Shown piece after piece: positions 1 through 6,857 of a stretch of 9,526 bases of DNA. Within the stretch, counting starts at the first letter, position 1. Each line of letters starts with the position of its first letter. The notes below the pieces were generated by a model that saw only the letters and a list, made by a program, of their open reading frames with translations, ran no database searches and was not told the origin of the DNA. The stretch is taken from contig JAFVRU010000165.1 in the NCBI GenBank assembly GCA_017504065.1, forward strand, positions 1-9,526. The letters run 5' to 3'. The translations under genes and the position numbers were made by a program. Origin of the DNA: Clostridia bacterium. GTDB lineage: Bacteria > Bacillota > Clostridia > Christensenellales > Borkfalkiaceae.

Positions 1-1
1 A

Positions 2-2626
2 GCCAGCAAAATCCGTATCGGGGAGATCGACGACGAAATCGCGCTCACAACCAAGAAAAACAGCGACGGCGCGGAACGGATCTCGGCTTTGGAAACGCAA
101 ACGGAAGTATTGCGCTCCGCCGTGTCCGCGTTGGATAAAAAGATCGAAGTTTTTGAAAAACTTTCGGACGAAACACGGTTAGATCAACTCTCGTCCGCGG
201 ACGATTTGTCCGAGCTGAAAAAGAACTTGGGTACGCTCGCCGCGCGCATGGAAGCGACGAAAGAGAAGCTCAATGAACTCGTTTCCGCCGTGCAAAAAGC
301 CGAAGATCGGAAAGAACGTTTGGCGGACGAGCTCCAATCCGTGCGCAAGGACTTGAAAGCGTTGCGGGATTTGACGTCGAACGGCTCTCGGGAGTTTGAA
401 GAAAAGCAAGAAGAAGCGCGGGAAATGCAGTTGACGATCAACGATTTCAACCAAGAACTGTTCAATGCGAACGGGCAAATCGCGTCTTTGAAAGAAAATT
501 TGGAAATGTATATCGGCTTGAAGAACCGTTACGAAGGGTATAAGGAATCCGTTCGTCGGTTGCTTTCGGTAGCGAAAACCAACCCCGAAATCAGTAGACA
601 CATGCGCGGGGCTTTGGCGGATATCGTTTCTACCGATCAACGCTATGAATTGGCGATCGAAACGGCGTTTAGCGGCAACATGCAAAACATCGTCGTTCCG
701 TCGTCGGACGATGGGAAATATTTGATCGAATACTTGCGTCGGAGCAACGGCGGGATCGTTACTTTCCTGCCCGTAGCGAACATGCGCCCCCGCCCCGACT
801 CCCGCGAGATCCGCAGAGCACTTGAAGAACGCGGTGCGATGGGGCTTGCGACCGAGCTCGTGAAATACGACGAATATTATTACAACGTCATCAGTAACTT
901 GCTCGGCAATACGCTCATTTGCGACAACATTGCAAACGCAACGGCGATCGCGAATAAGTACGGGAATATGTTCAAAATCGTTACGCTTGACGGCGATATT
1001 ATCGCAACGAGCGGCGCGATGACGGGCGGTAGCCGTCGCAAAGATTCGGCTTCCCTGCTCTCCAACGAACGGAAAATTCAGGAATGCAAGGAAAACATCG
1101 CCCGCAAGCAAAAATATATTGAAAAATTACGTGCGGCGATTGCGGAAAGCGAACGCGCTCGCGCGGAAGCGGAAGCTGCGGTAGACGCTTTGCGGGAAAA
1201 ATACCAAGGCGCGAATAGCGAGATCGCGGGGCTCACGCAACGCGAAACGGCGCTTGTGCAACAGATCACGGAAGCGGAAACGGATATCGAAACGTACGCG
1301 GAAGCGTTGGAATTCCACAAGCTCAAATTGGCGGATTTGCAGTCGGAAGAAGCGAACTCGTTCTTGAGCGAAGAACAGCTCACGTCCCGTCGCGAAGACG
1401 CGGCTCGGCAAATGGCGGATCAACGCGATCAATGCGAGAAATTCAAGGACGAACGCGCGGAAAAGAGCAAGACTTTGCGGGCGCTTGAAATGGAATACAC
1501 GACGCTCACGTCCCAGCTCGAAGCGCAAAAGGACGCGATCGAACGCTTGACGGCGGAAAAGGAAGAGATCGTCAAACGTATCGTCGAGATGGAAAACGAG
1601 AAAACGGAAGCGGAAGAACGGCTTGAAATTTTGGAAGCGGAAGCCGAAGAAAAGGAGCTGACGGAAGAAGAAAAAGCCGCCGTACAAGCCATTGTGGACG
1701 AGATCAACGAGCTCACCAAGCAAAAGGAAGAAATCAACGCCGCGCAGCTTGTTTTGGAAGAAGACAAGACGGGTTTGCAGGAAACGTTGACCAAGAGCTC
1801 GGACAAGCGGTATAAATGCGAAATCGAAATCAGTAAGATCGACACGAACTTGGAAAACATGCGCCAACGCATCGACGAAGTGTACGGGCTGGACTACGAA
1901 ACGTGTTTGCCGCTCCGTCGCGCGGAATTCAATATGGAAGAAGCGACGACCTTGATCACGGCGCTCCGTCGAAAGATCACGATTCTCGAAAGCGACGGCG
2001 TGAATTTGCACGCGGAAGAAGAATATGTCGATGAAAAAGCGCATTGTGACGAAATGATCACGCAACGCGACGACTTGCAAAAAGCGATCGACGATCTGCA
2101 ATCGGCGCTCGACGAAATTCGCGGCGAAATGTTGCGGATTTTCAACGAAGGGTTCGAGCAAATCAACGAAAGCTTTAAAATCACGTTCAAGGAATTGTTC
2201 GGCGGCGGGAAAGCGGAACTGCAAATCGACTACGACGGCGTAGAAGATCCGCTCAACGCGGGCGTGGAAATCGTGGCTTGTCCGCCGGGCAAGAAACTCA
2301 CGAAAATTTCCTTGCTTTCGGGTGGGGAACGGGCGCTCACGGCGATCGCGATTTTGTTCGCGATACTCCGCGCAAGACCGATGCCGTTCTGTATTCTCGA
2401 CGAAATCGAAGCCGCGCTCGACGACGCGAACGTGGATAGATTTGCGACGTATTTGAAGCGTTTCGCGGAAGAAACGCAATTCATCGTCATCACGCACAGA
2501 AAGCCGACGATGAACCAAGCGGATACGCTTTTCGGCGTTACGATGCAGGAAAAGGGCGTGTCCAAGATCGTTTCCGTCAAGCTCGCGGAAGTGGAATCCC
2601 GTTTGGGCGCAGGCACGGTAGAGTAA
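2..2626 (+). CDS. smc: Chromosome segregation ATPase SMC, C-terminal ~874 residues (5' end outside window)
   Basis: SMC is the ATPase of the Smc-ScpAB condensin that organises and separates newly replicated chromosomes. The frame is open from base 2, so the gene is cut by the window edge. A TTG at 89 is an internal leucine, not a start. Visible parts, in order: the end of the first coiled coil; the hinge (about 600-1040, from GALADIV to the GAMTGGS motif); a long heptad-like, Glu/Lys-rich second coiled coil (about 1040-2110); and the C-terminal ATPase head. The head carries the ABC signature LLSGGER (2312-2332), Walker B with ILDEIEAALDDAN (catalytic-region Asp/Glu codons 2399-2404) and the H-loop THRK (His codon 2495-2497). 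The family is usually close to 1,190 residues, so roughly 310 N-terminal residues with Walker A lie upstream. The stop TAA is at 2624-2626 and ftsY follows, the order seen in Bacillus. No lesion is visible. Confidence 0.97.
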   Translation, partial: ASKIRIGEIDDEIALTTKKNSDGAERISALETQTEVLRSAVSALDKKIEVFEKLSDETRLDQLSSADDLSELKKNLGTLAARMEATKEKLNELVSAVQKAEDRKERLADELQSVRKDLKALRDLTSNGSREFEEKQEEAREMQLTINDFNQELFNANGQIASLKENLEMYIGLKNRYEGYKESVRRLLSVAKTNPEISRHMRGALADIVSTDQRYELAIETAFSGNMQNIVVPSSDDGKYLIEYLRRSNGGIVTFLPVANMRPRPDSREIRRALEERGAMGLATELVKYDEYYYNVISNLLGNTLICDNIANATAIANKYGNMFKIVTLDGDIIATSGAMTGGSRRKDSASLLSNERKIQECKENIARKQKYIEKLRAAIAESERARAEAEAAVDALREKYQGANSEIAGLTQRETALVQQITEAETDIETYAEALEFHKLKLADLQSEEANSFLSEEQLTSRREDAARQMADQRDQCEKFKDERAEKSKTLRALEMEYTTLTSQLEAQKDAIERLTAEKEEIVKRIVEMENEKTEAEERLEILEAEAEEKELTEEEKAAVQAIVDEINELTKQKEEINAAQLVLEEDKTGLQETLTKSSDKRYKCEIEISKIDTNLENMRQRIDEVYGLDYETCLPLRRAEFNMEEATTLITALRRKITILESDGVNLHAEEEYVDEKAHCDEMITQRDDLQKAIDDLQSALDEIRGEMLRIFNEGFEQINESFKITFKELFGGGKAELQIDYDGVEDPLNAGVEIVACPPGKKLTKISLLSGGERALTAIAILFAILRARPMPFCILDEIEAALDDANVDRFATYLKRFAEETQFIVITHRKPTMNQADTLFGVTMQEKGVSKIVSVKLAEVESRLGAGTVE

Positions 2627-2633
2627 AAAAGCG

Positions 2634-2658
2634 TACCCCCTTACTCGTTAAGGGGGTA
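2634..2658. repeat. Perfect 10-bp stem-loop between smc and ftsY
   Basis: The arms TACCCCCTTA (2634-2643) and TAAGGGGGTA (2649-2658) are exact reverse complements with a 5-base loop, CTCGT. On the + strand no T-run follows the stem (the next bases are TAGTTCAAAA), so it is not a standard intrinsic terminator for smc. On the - strand the stem is followed by CGC and then six T (complement of 2625-2630), so it has terminator form only for antisense transcription. It could also be an RNA-processing or stability hairpin between the two cistrons. The structure is seen directly; the role is open. Confidence 0.8.
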
Positions 2659-2686
2659 TAGTTCAAAAAAGGAAGTTAGATGGATT

Positions 2687-3583
2687 ATGGGATTATTCGG
2701 GAAACTTTTCGGCGCGTTGAAAAAGACGAAAGACAGCCTTTCGGAGAAATTGCGCGTCCTGTTTTCGAAAAATAAACTCGGGAACGAATTTTACGACGAA
2801 TTGGAAGAACTCCTGATTTCTTCCGACGTATCCGTAACGACGGCGGAAGAAGTCGTCGAACGGGTCAAAGCGCAAGCAATGGCGGAAAAATTACGCGACG
2901 AAGCGTACGTAACCGAACTGCTCCGCGGAATTTTGACGGATATTTTGGAAGAATCGGAAGTCGAACCGCCGTCCTATCCTTGCGTGATTATGCTCGTCGG
3001 AGTGAACGGCGTAGGCAAAACGACGACGGTGGGTAAGCTCGCGCACTATTTCCTGTCGCAGGGCAAGACGGTAACGGTCGCGGCGGCGGATACTTTCCGC
3101 GCGGCGGCGAGCGAGCAGTTGTCGGTGTGGGCGGAGCGCGCAAAAGTGCGTATTGTCAAGCATGAAGAAGGCAGCGATCCGTCGGCAGTTATTTATGACG
3201 CCGTATCGTCGGCGAAAGCCAAGGGCACGGACGTCGTCATCGTCGATACGGCGGGTAGATTACACGTCAAGGAAAACTTGATGAACGAGCTCCGTAAAAT
3301 GGACAGAGTCGTTTCTCGGGAATTCCCCGAAGCGGACTTTTTAAAGCTGCTCGTTTTGGACGCAACGACGGGGCAAAACGCCGTCAACCAAGCGCGCGTA
3401 TTCGACGAAGCGGTGGAACTCGACGGGATCGTGCTCACGAAATTGGACGGAACGGCAAAGGGCGGGTTCGTATTCTCGTTGTCCGCCGAGCTTTCGCTTC
3501 CCGTACTCTTTGCGGGCGTGGGCGAAAAGATGTCCGATCTCGAACAGTTCGATTCCAAGAGCTTTGTAGAAGCGATTCTATAA
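2687..3583 (+). CDS. ftsY: Signal recognition particle receptor FtsY
   Basis: FtsY is the membrane-associated SRP receptor. Its GTPase pairs with that of Ffh to hand ribosome-nascent-chain complexes to the Sec translocon. The 298-residue protein is an N-G core without the long acidic A domain of enterobacteria, close to the Firmicutes form. The start MGLFGKLFGALKKTKDSL is an amphipathic, basic helix of the type that binds lipid. The N domain spans about residues 15-95. GTPase motifs are intact: G1 GVNGVGKTTT (105-114), DTFRAAA (135-141), DTAGR (187-191), DATTGQNA (225-232), TKLDGTAKGG (251-260) and the closing GVGEKMSDLEQFD (277-289). ATG 2687 is chosen because it gives the conserved N terminus; AAAGGAAG at 2668-2675 is the likely ribosome site. 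smc lies upstream; ffh, often nearby, is not in the window. Confidence 0.97.
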   Translation: MGLFGKLFGALKKTKDSLSEKLRVLFSKNKLGNEFYDELEELLISSDVSVTTAEEVVERVKAQAMAEKLRDEAYVTELLRGILTDILEESEVEPPSYPCVIMLVGVNGVGKTTTVGKLAHYFLSQGKTVTVAAADTFRAAASEQLSVWAERAKVRIVKHEEGSDPSAVIYDAVSSAKAKGTDVVIVDTAGRLHVKENLMNELRKMDRVVSREFPEADFLKLLVLDATTGQNAVNQARVFDEAVELDGIVLTKLDGTAKGGFVFSLSAELSLPVLFAGVGEKMSDLEQFDSKSFVEAIL

Positions 3584-3615
3584 AAACGGGTTTTGGGGCT
3601 ACCGTGTATTAGACG

Positions 3616-3623
3616 AAAGGGAG
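3616..3623 (+). promoter_or_regulatory. Shine-Dalgarno site that fixes the trmD start
   Basis: AAAGGGAG lies 8 bases before the ATG at 3632. This favours that ATG over a TTG at 3593, which would add 13 residues that do not resemble the family. The protein from 3632 begins MKIDILTLFPEMF, the standard TrmD opening. Confidence 0.8.
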
Positions 3624-3631
3624 TAACACGT

Positions 3632-4297
3632 ATGAAAATCGACATTTTGACCCTGTTCCCCGAGATGTTTTCCGCGATGCAGGAAAGTATTTTGGGTAGA
3701 GCGCAACGGGACGGGAAAATTCAAATCAATATCGTCAATATCCGCGATTATACGGACGACAAGCATTTAAAATGCGACGATTATCCGTTCGGCGGCGGCG
3801 CGGGAATGGTCATGATGGCGCAGCCGATCGGCAGCGCGATTGAAGCGCTTGATCCCGAGCATAAAGCGCGGCGGATCTATATGTCGCCCAAAGGGGAAAC
3901 GTTCAAGCAACAAAAGGTGTTTGAACTGCTCGAATACGGGCATTTGATTTTGCTTTGCGGGCACTATGAAGGCGTCGATCAACGCGCGATCGATTTGTTT
4001 ATCGACGAAGAAATTTCCATTGGCGATTACGTTTTGACGGGCGGAGAACTGCCCGCCATGGTGGTTGCCGATTGCGTTTCTCGGTACGTGGATGGGGTGA
4101 TCAGCCACTCGTCGCTCGTAGACGAGAGCTTTTCGGAGAATTTGCTCGAATATCCCCAATACACCCGTCCGCAGGAATACCGCGGACTTTGCGTTCCCGA
4201 AGTGTTACGCAGCGGCGATCATGCGAAAATCGACGCTTGGCGGCGGGAACAGTCGATCGAGATTACGAAAAAGAAACGGCCGGATTTGTTTAGGTGA
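3632..4297 (+). CDS. trmD: tRNA (guanine-N1-)-methyltransferase TrmD
   Basis: TrmD uses S-adenosylmethionine to methylate N1 of G37, next to the anticodon, which prevents +1 frameshifting. The 221-residue protein shows the SPOUT trefoil-knot family motifs: LTLFPEMF (7-13), YPFGGGAGMVMM (51-62), RRIYMSPKGE (80-89), LLCGHYEGVDQR (107-118), EEISIGDYVLTGGELPAM (126-143), LLEYPQYTRP (171-180) and VPEVLRSGDHAKIDAWRR (188-205). It stops soon after the conserved RPDL, so it lacks the roughly 25-30-residue C-terminal tail of the E. coli enzyme. Odd point: the segment VDESF (163-167) aligns to E. coli EDSF with Glu165 opposite the general-base Asp169, and the preceding linker is one residue shorter. 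The usual neighbours rpsP, rimM and rplS are absent; only 3 bases separate it from rbgA. A true TrmD is by far the best reading. Confidence 0.96.
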   Translation: MKIDILTLFPEMFSAMQESILGRAQRDGKIQINIVNIRDYTDDKHLKCDDYPFGGGAGMVMMAQPIGSAIEALDPEHKARRIYMSPKGETFKQQKVFELLEYGHLILLCGHYEGVDQRAIDLFIDEEISIGDYVLTGGELPAMVVADCVSRYVDGVISHSSLVDESFSENLLEYPQYTRPQEYRGLCVPEVLRSGDHAKIDAWRREQSIEITKKKRPDLFR

Positions 4298-4300
4298 ATT

Positions 4301-5158
4301 ATGAAAAATATACAATGGTTTCCGGGGCACATGACCAAAGCGATGCGGGACATGGAAGCAAAGCGAGATCTTTGCGACGGCGTAATCTGTGTGTTAGACG
4401 CTCGCGCGCCGATTGCTACGGTGAATAAAAATTTCAAAAAGATTTTCGGGGAGAAGCCCGTTTTGTACGTGTTGAATAAAGCCGACCTTGCCGACGGGAA
4501 AGCGGACGCGTTCTTGAAATATTTCGAAAGCAAGGGCAAGGAGTGCGTGAAATGCGACTCCACGAATATTTCGACCAAGCGGATTTTGTTACAACGCTTA
4601 AACGCCATTACCGAAGAAAAACGGCAACGCGCGCAAGCCAAGGGCTTGAATCGGACGTTTCGGTTCATGGTTGCGGGGATTCCCAATACAGGCAAGAGCA
4701 CGATCGTCAACCTGTTGAGCGGGCAAAAACGCGCGAAAACGGGGGATAAAGCGGGGGTAACGCGGGACGTGCGATGGCTGAAATGCGGCGCGTTCGATCT
4801 TTTGGATACGCCGGGGACAATGCCGCCGTCGTTTGATAATCAGTACCACGCGCGACATTTGGCGTATATCGGCAGCATCAACGACGATATTTTGGATATG
4901 GACGATATCGCGTTGGAGCTGTTGGGCGAACTCGCAGAAAAATATCCCGCATATTTGACCGAACGCTACGGGATCACCGATTTTTCGGAAAAACTCGGCA
5001 TGTACGAAGCGTTGTGTAAACGCCGCGGCTTTATTCTGCGGGGCGGGGAGTTCGATTACGAACGCGGCGCGAAAGCGCTTGTGGACGATTTCCGAAAAGG
5101 CAGGATCGGCAAGCTCTGTTTGGAAGATCCCGCCGATTATGCGGAATTTGATTTTTAA
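4301..5158 (+). CDS. rbgA: Ribosome biogenesis GTPase RbgA (YlqF)
   Basis: RbgA is a circularly permuted GTPase needed for a late step of 50S subunit assembly, where it promotes maturation of the particle around uL16. The 285-residue length matches B. subtilis RbgA. The N terminus IQWFPGHMTKA (4-14) carries the family histidine (His10 here, His9 in B. subtilis) that replaces the catalytic glutamine of ordinary GTPases. Motif order is permuted: G4 NKAD (59-62), G5 region DST (86-88), G1 GIPNTGKST (126-134), G2 GVTR (152-155), G3 DTPG (169-172). A helical C-terminal RNA-binding domain follows (about 190-270). The start ATG is 3 bases after the trmD stop, and AGGTGA across that stop is the probable ribosome site, which suggests translational coupling. 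rplS, which lies between trmD and this gene in B. subtilis, is missing. Confidence 0.95.
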   Translation: MKNIQWFPGHMTKAMRDMEAKRDLCDGVICVLDARAPIATVNKNFKKIFGEKPVLYVLNKADLADGKADAFLKYFESKGKECVKCDSTNISTKRILLQRLNAITEEKRQRAQAKGLNRTFRFMVAGIPNTGKSTIVNLLSGQKRAKTGDKAGVTRDVRWLKCGAFDLLDTPGTMPPSFDNQYHARHLAYIGSINDDILDMDDIALELLGELAEKYPAYLTERYGITDFSEKLGMYEALCKRRGFILRGGEFDYERGAKALVDDFRKGRIGKLCLEDPADYAEFDF

Positions 5159-5170
5159 AGGATAACGGGA

Positions 5171-5791
5171 ATGAAAAAAGAGTGGAACGTAGATGAGAAA
5201 CTGCAATACGAACGCGCTTTGATCGCGAAAGGTTACCGCTATATTGCGGGCGTGGACGAAGTGGGGCGCGGTCCGCTGGCAGGGCCCGTCGTTTGCGCGG
5301 CGGTGATTATGCCGCTGGATACGGAAACGCTCGTCGTCGGCGTAGACGACAGCAAAAAACTCTCGGAAAAGAAGCGGGTAGAGCTCGCCGAAAAGATCAA
5401 GGCTGCGGCGCTCGCGTATACGATTGTGGAGATCGACGAAAAGAAGATTGACGAAATCAATATTTTGGAAGCGACGAAGCTCGGCATGAAACGGGCGATC
5501 GAAACGCTCGAAATTCCGCCCGACGTCGTGCTTACGGACGGGAATATGACGATCGATATTCCCTACCCGCAACAGAGCGTTATTCACGGCGACGCGTTGT
5601 CCTATTCCATTGGCTCGGCGAGTATTATCGCAAAAGTCTATCGGGACGGGATCATGGACGAATACGCGAAAACGTACTCCGCATACGGGTTCGAGAAAAA
5701 CAAAGGGTATGGTACGGCGGCGCACATACAAGCGATTAAGGAGCAAGGATTATGTCCGATTCACCGCAGGACGTTCACAAAAAAGTTTTAG
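5171..5791 (+). CDS. rnhB: Ribonuclease HII
   Basis: RNase HII cuts the RNA strand of RNA:DNA hybrids and starts ribonucleotide excision repair by nicking 5' of single ribonucleotides in DNA. The 206-residue protein begins with a short N-terminal extension before the core. The acidic active site is complete: Asp29 and Glu30 in AGVDEVGRGPLAGPVV (26-41), Asp123 in TDGN (122-125) and Asp141 in HGD (139-141), the last leading into SIGSASIIAKVYRD (146-159). The family GYGT..H segment (179-185) and the C-terminal HRRTF (198-202) are also present. The site AAAGGA at 5157-5162 precedes the ATG. The gene follows rbgA by 12 bases, an order common in Firmicutes, and its last 40 bases overlap yraN in another frame. 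RNase HIII is unlikely given the GRG motif and the lack of the HIII N-terminal domain. Confidence 0.96.
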   Translation: MKKEWNVDEKLQYERALIAKGYRYIAGVDEVGRGPLAGPVVCAAVIMPLDTETLVVGVDDSKKLSEKKRVELAEKIKAAALAYTIVEIDEKKIDEINILEATKLGMKRAIETLEIPPDVVLTDGNMTIDIPYPQQSVIHGDALSYSIGSASIIAKVYRDGIMDEYAKTYSAYGFEKNKGYGTAAHIQAIKEQGLCPIHRRTFTKKF

Positions 5792-6111
5792 GGAAAAAGG
5801 GCGAAAAGCTCGTTGAAAAACATTTAAAAAAGCAGGGTTTTAAAATCCTGCGCAGGAACTACCGTACGCCGTTCGGGGAAGCAGACTTAATCGCGCAGGA
5901 CGGGGACGAGCTCGCGTTTATCGAAGTCAAAACGCGTACGTCGGACGGGTTTGGCGCGCCCAAGGAAGCGGTAGTTTTTGCAAAACGGCAACGCTATCAA
6001 AAAATCGCCAAGTTTTTTTGGCTGCAAACGGGAGAAGAACCGAACGCGCGGTTCGACGTCGCGGAAGTTTGGGCGGACGGTCGGATCGAGTATTTAAAAA
6101 ACGCGTTTTAG
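5752..6111 (+). CDS. yraN: YraN / UPF0102 family nuclease-like protein
   Basis: This 119-residue protein belongs to the UPF0102 family, small proteins with a PD-(D/E)XK endonuclease-like fold whose cellular role is not settled. The motifs are GKKGEKLVEKHLKKQGFKIL (14-33), NYRTPFGEADLIA (36-48; Asp45 of the core), FIEVKTR (56-62; Glu58 and Lys60 of the E-x-K motif), the AP.EAV..AK stretch (69-78), RFDVAEV (100-106) and the closing LKNAF. The predicted catalytic Asp/Glu/Lys set is therefore intact. The start ATG lies inside the end of rnhB, 40 bases before its stop, behind AAGGAGCAAGGA (5739-5750), a strong ribosome site. Coupled translation with rnhB is likely. Adjacency to rnhB hints at a nucleic-acid repair or recombination role, but that is inference. 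Confidence 0.93.
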   Translation: MSDSPQDVHKKVLGKKGEKLVEKHLKKQGFKILRRNYRTPFGEADLIAQDGDELAFIEVKTRTSDGFGAPKEAVVFAKRQRYQKIAKFFWLQTGEEPNARFDVAEVWADGRIEYLKNAF

Positions 6112-6120
6112 GGAGTAGGT

Positions 6121-6756
6121 ATGACGAAATTGCTCATCATTCGCCACGGGTATAGCGAATATAATCACTTAAAAAAATTCACGGGGCATAAGGATATTCC
6201 GTTGACGGCTTTGGGATTGGAGCAGGCGAAGTGCACCGCGGAATACGTGTTAAAGACGTATTCGGTAGACGCGGTATACTCCAGCGATCTTTGCCGCGCG
6301 ATTGAAACGGCTGCGCCTGTTGCAAAAGCGTTGGGCTTGCCCGTGATCCCCGAAAAACGTTTGCGGGAGCTGGACGTGGGGGAATGGACGGACAAATACA
6401 TAGCCGACGTCGTGCGGGAGTACCCCGAAGCGTACGCGGCGTATAAACAGGGCGGTCGTCCGACGGGCGGCGAGAGTTTGACGGAATTGCAAACGCGCGC
6501 GCTCGCCATTGTGGAAGAAATCGCGAAAAATCACGACGGGCAAACGGTCTTTATCGCGACGCACGGCGGGTTGTTGCGGACGTTGCTTTGCGCTTGGCTA
6601 AACGTGCCGATTGAGAATATTAGCGAATTGCCCGTTGTTTCGAATAATTCCGTAACGGAGATCGATTACGAGAACGGGAGCTTTACAGTCGTTGCGCGCG
6701 GTGTGGACGATTTCTTGGCAGACTATAAAACCGTGCCTGCAAAAAATTTATATTGA
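6121..6756 (+). CDS. Histidine phosphatase family protein (phosphoglycerate mutase-like / CobC-like)
   Basis: This 211-residue protein is a member of the branch-1 histidine phosphatase superfamily, which forms a phosphohistidine intermediate. Motifs: LLIIRHGYSEYN (4-15) with nucleophile His9; GHKDIPLTALGLEQA (22-36); YSSDLCRAIETA (53-64) with the pocket Arg59; LRELDVGEW (81-89) with acid Glu83; GGESL (116-120); and IATHGGLLR (145-153) with the second catalytic His148. The set looks active. The length and the G-W segment fit small-molecule phosphatases such as CobC, GpmB-like or PhoE-like enzymes. No cobalamin gene is nearby, so the substrate cannot be named. AGGGAG (6110-6115), overlapping the yraN stop, is the ribosome site. 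It is the last gene before a strong terminator, which makes it the end of the smc-to-yraN unit. A part in sporulation is not indicated. Confidence 0.9.
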   Translation: MTKLLIIRHGYSEYNHLKKFTGHKDIPLTALGLEQAKCTAEYVLKTYSVDAVYSSDLCRAIETAAPVAKALGLPVIPEKRLRELDVGEWTDKYIADVVREYPEAYAAYKQGGRPTGGESLTELQTRALAIVEEIAKNHDGQTVFIATHGGLLRTLLCAWLNVPIENISELPVVSNNSVTEIDYENGSFTVVARGVDDFLADYKTVPAKNLY

Positions 6757-6781
6757 CCGACAAAACGGTAAAATGACGATA

Positions 6782-6815
6782 AAAAACGCCTTTCGACAAA
6801 AGGCGTTTTTATTTT
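6782..6815 (+). terminator. Rho-independent terminator ending the smc-to-phosphatase cluster
   Basis: A perfect 12-bp stem, AAAAACGCCTTT (6782-6793) with AAAGGCGTTTTT (6799-6810), closes a 5-base loop CGACA and runs into TTTTTATTTT (6806-6815). It sits 25 bases after the phosphatase stop and separates that operon from spoIIGA. The A-rich upstream side means it could also act, more weakly, on the other strand. Its loop and upper stem contain a Spo0A-box sequence, listed separately. Confidence 0.9.
6792..6798 (-). promoter_or_regulatory. Candidate Spo0A box upstream of spoIIGA
   Basis: The + strand reads TTCGACA, so the - strand reads TGTCGAA, an exact match to the 0A-box core. The flanks (TTTTGTCGAAAGG on -) also fit the T-rich/A-rich extended form. 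In B. subtilis the spoIIG operon is activated by phosphorylated Spo0A bound just upstream of, and over, a poor -35 region. Here the box centre is about 48 bases before the start site predicted from TATACT (6831-6836), a compatible place. Weaker look-alikes are TGACGAT (6774-6780) and TGTCAAA (6839-6845). By chance alone, one exact box on either strand in about 95 bases has a probability near 1 percent. Confidence 0.55.
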
Positions 6816-6830
6816 GCTTGTTCCAGCCGT

Positions 6831-6836
6831 TATACT
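6831..6836 (+). promoter_or_regulatory. Possible -10 element of the spoIIGA promoter
   Basis: TATACT differs from the sigma-A -10 consensus at one base and lies 21 bases before the spoIIGA ATG. No good -35 is found 16-18 bases upstream (TTTATT at 6808-6813 is poor), as expected for a promoter that depends on an activator. Assignment rests on position and the neighbouring 0A box. Confidence 0.45.
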
Positions 6837-6857
6837 GTTGTCAAAGGGGAACGGGAT

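Noticed and set aside
89..91. TTG at 89 as the start of SMC
   Set aside because: The frame is open to base 2 and the upstream residues continue the coiled coil. Starting here would remove the ATPase N-terminal half; it is a window-edge effect.
1127..2518. Long - strand open frame (463 codons) opposite smc
   Set aside because: It is Arg/Phe-rich with no recognisable domain. It mirrors the repetitive Glu/Lys/Ala codons of the coiled coil on the + strand, which rarely give antisense stops. The same applies to 179-1111 on the - strand.
2680..2682. ATG at 2680 as a start before ftsY
   Set aside because: It lies in a different frame from ftsY and yields no recognisable protein. ATG 2687 gives the conserved FtsY N terminus.
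4598..5746. - strand open frame (382 codons) opposite rbgA and rnhB
   Set aside because: Both + strand genes are fully supported by family motifs. The antisense product has biased composition and no known motif.
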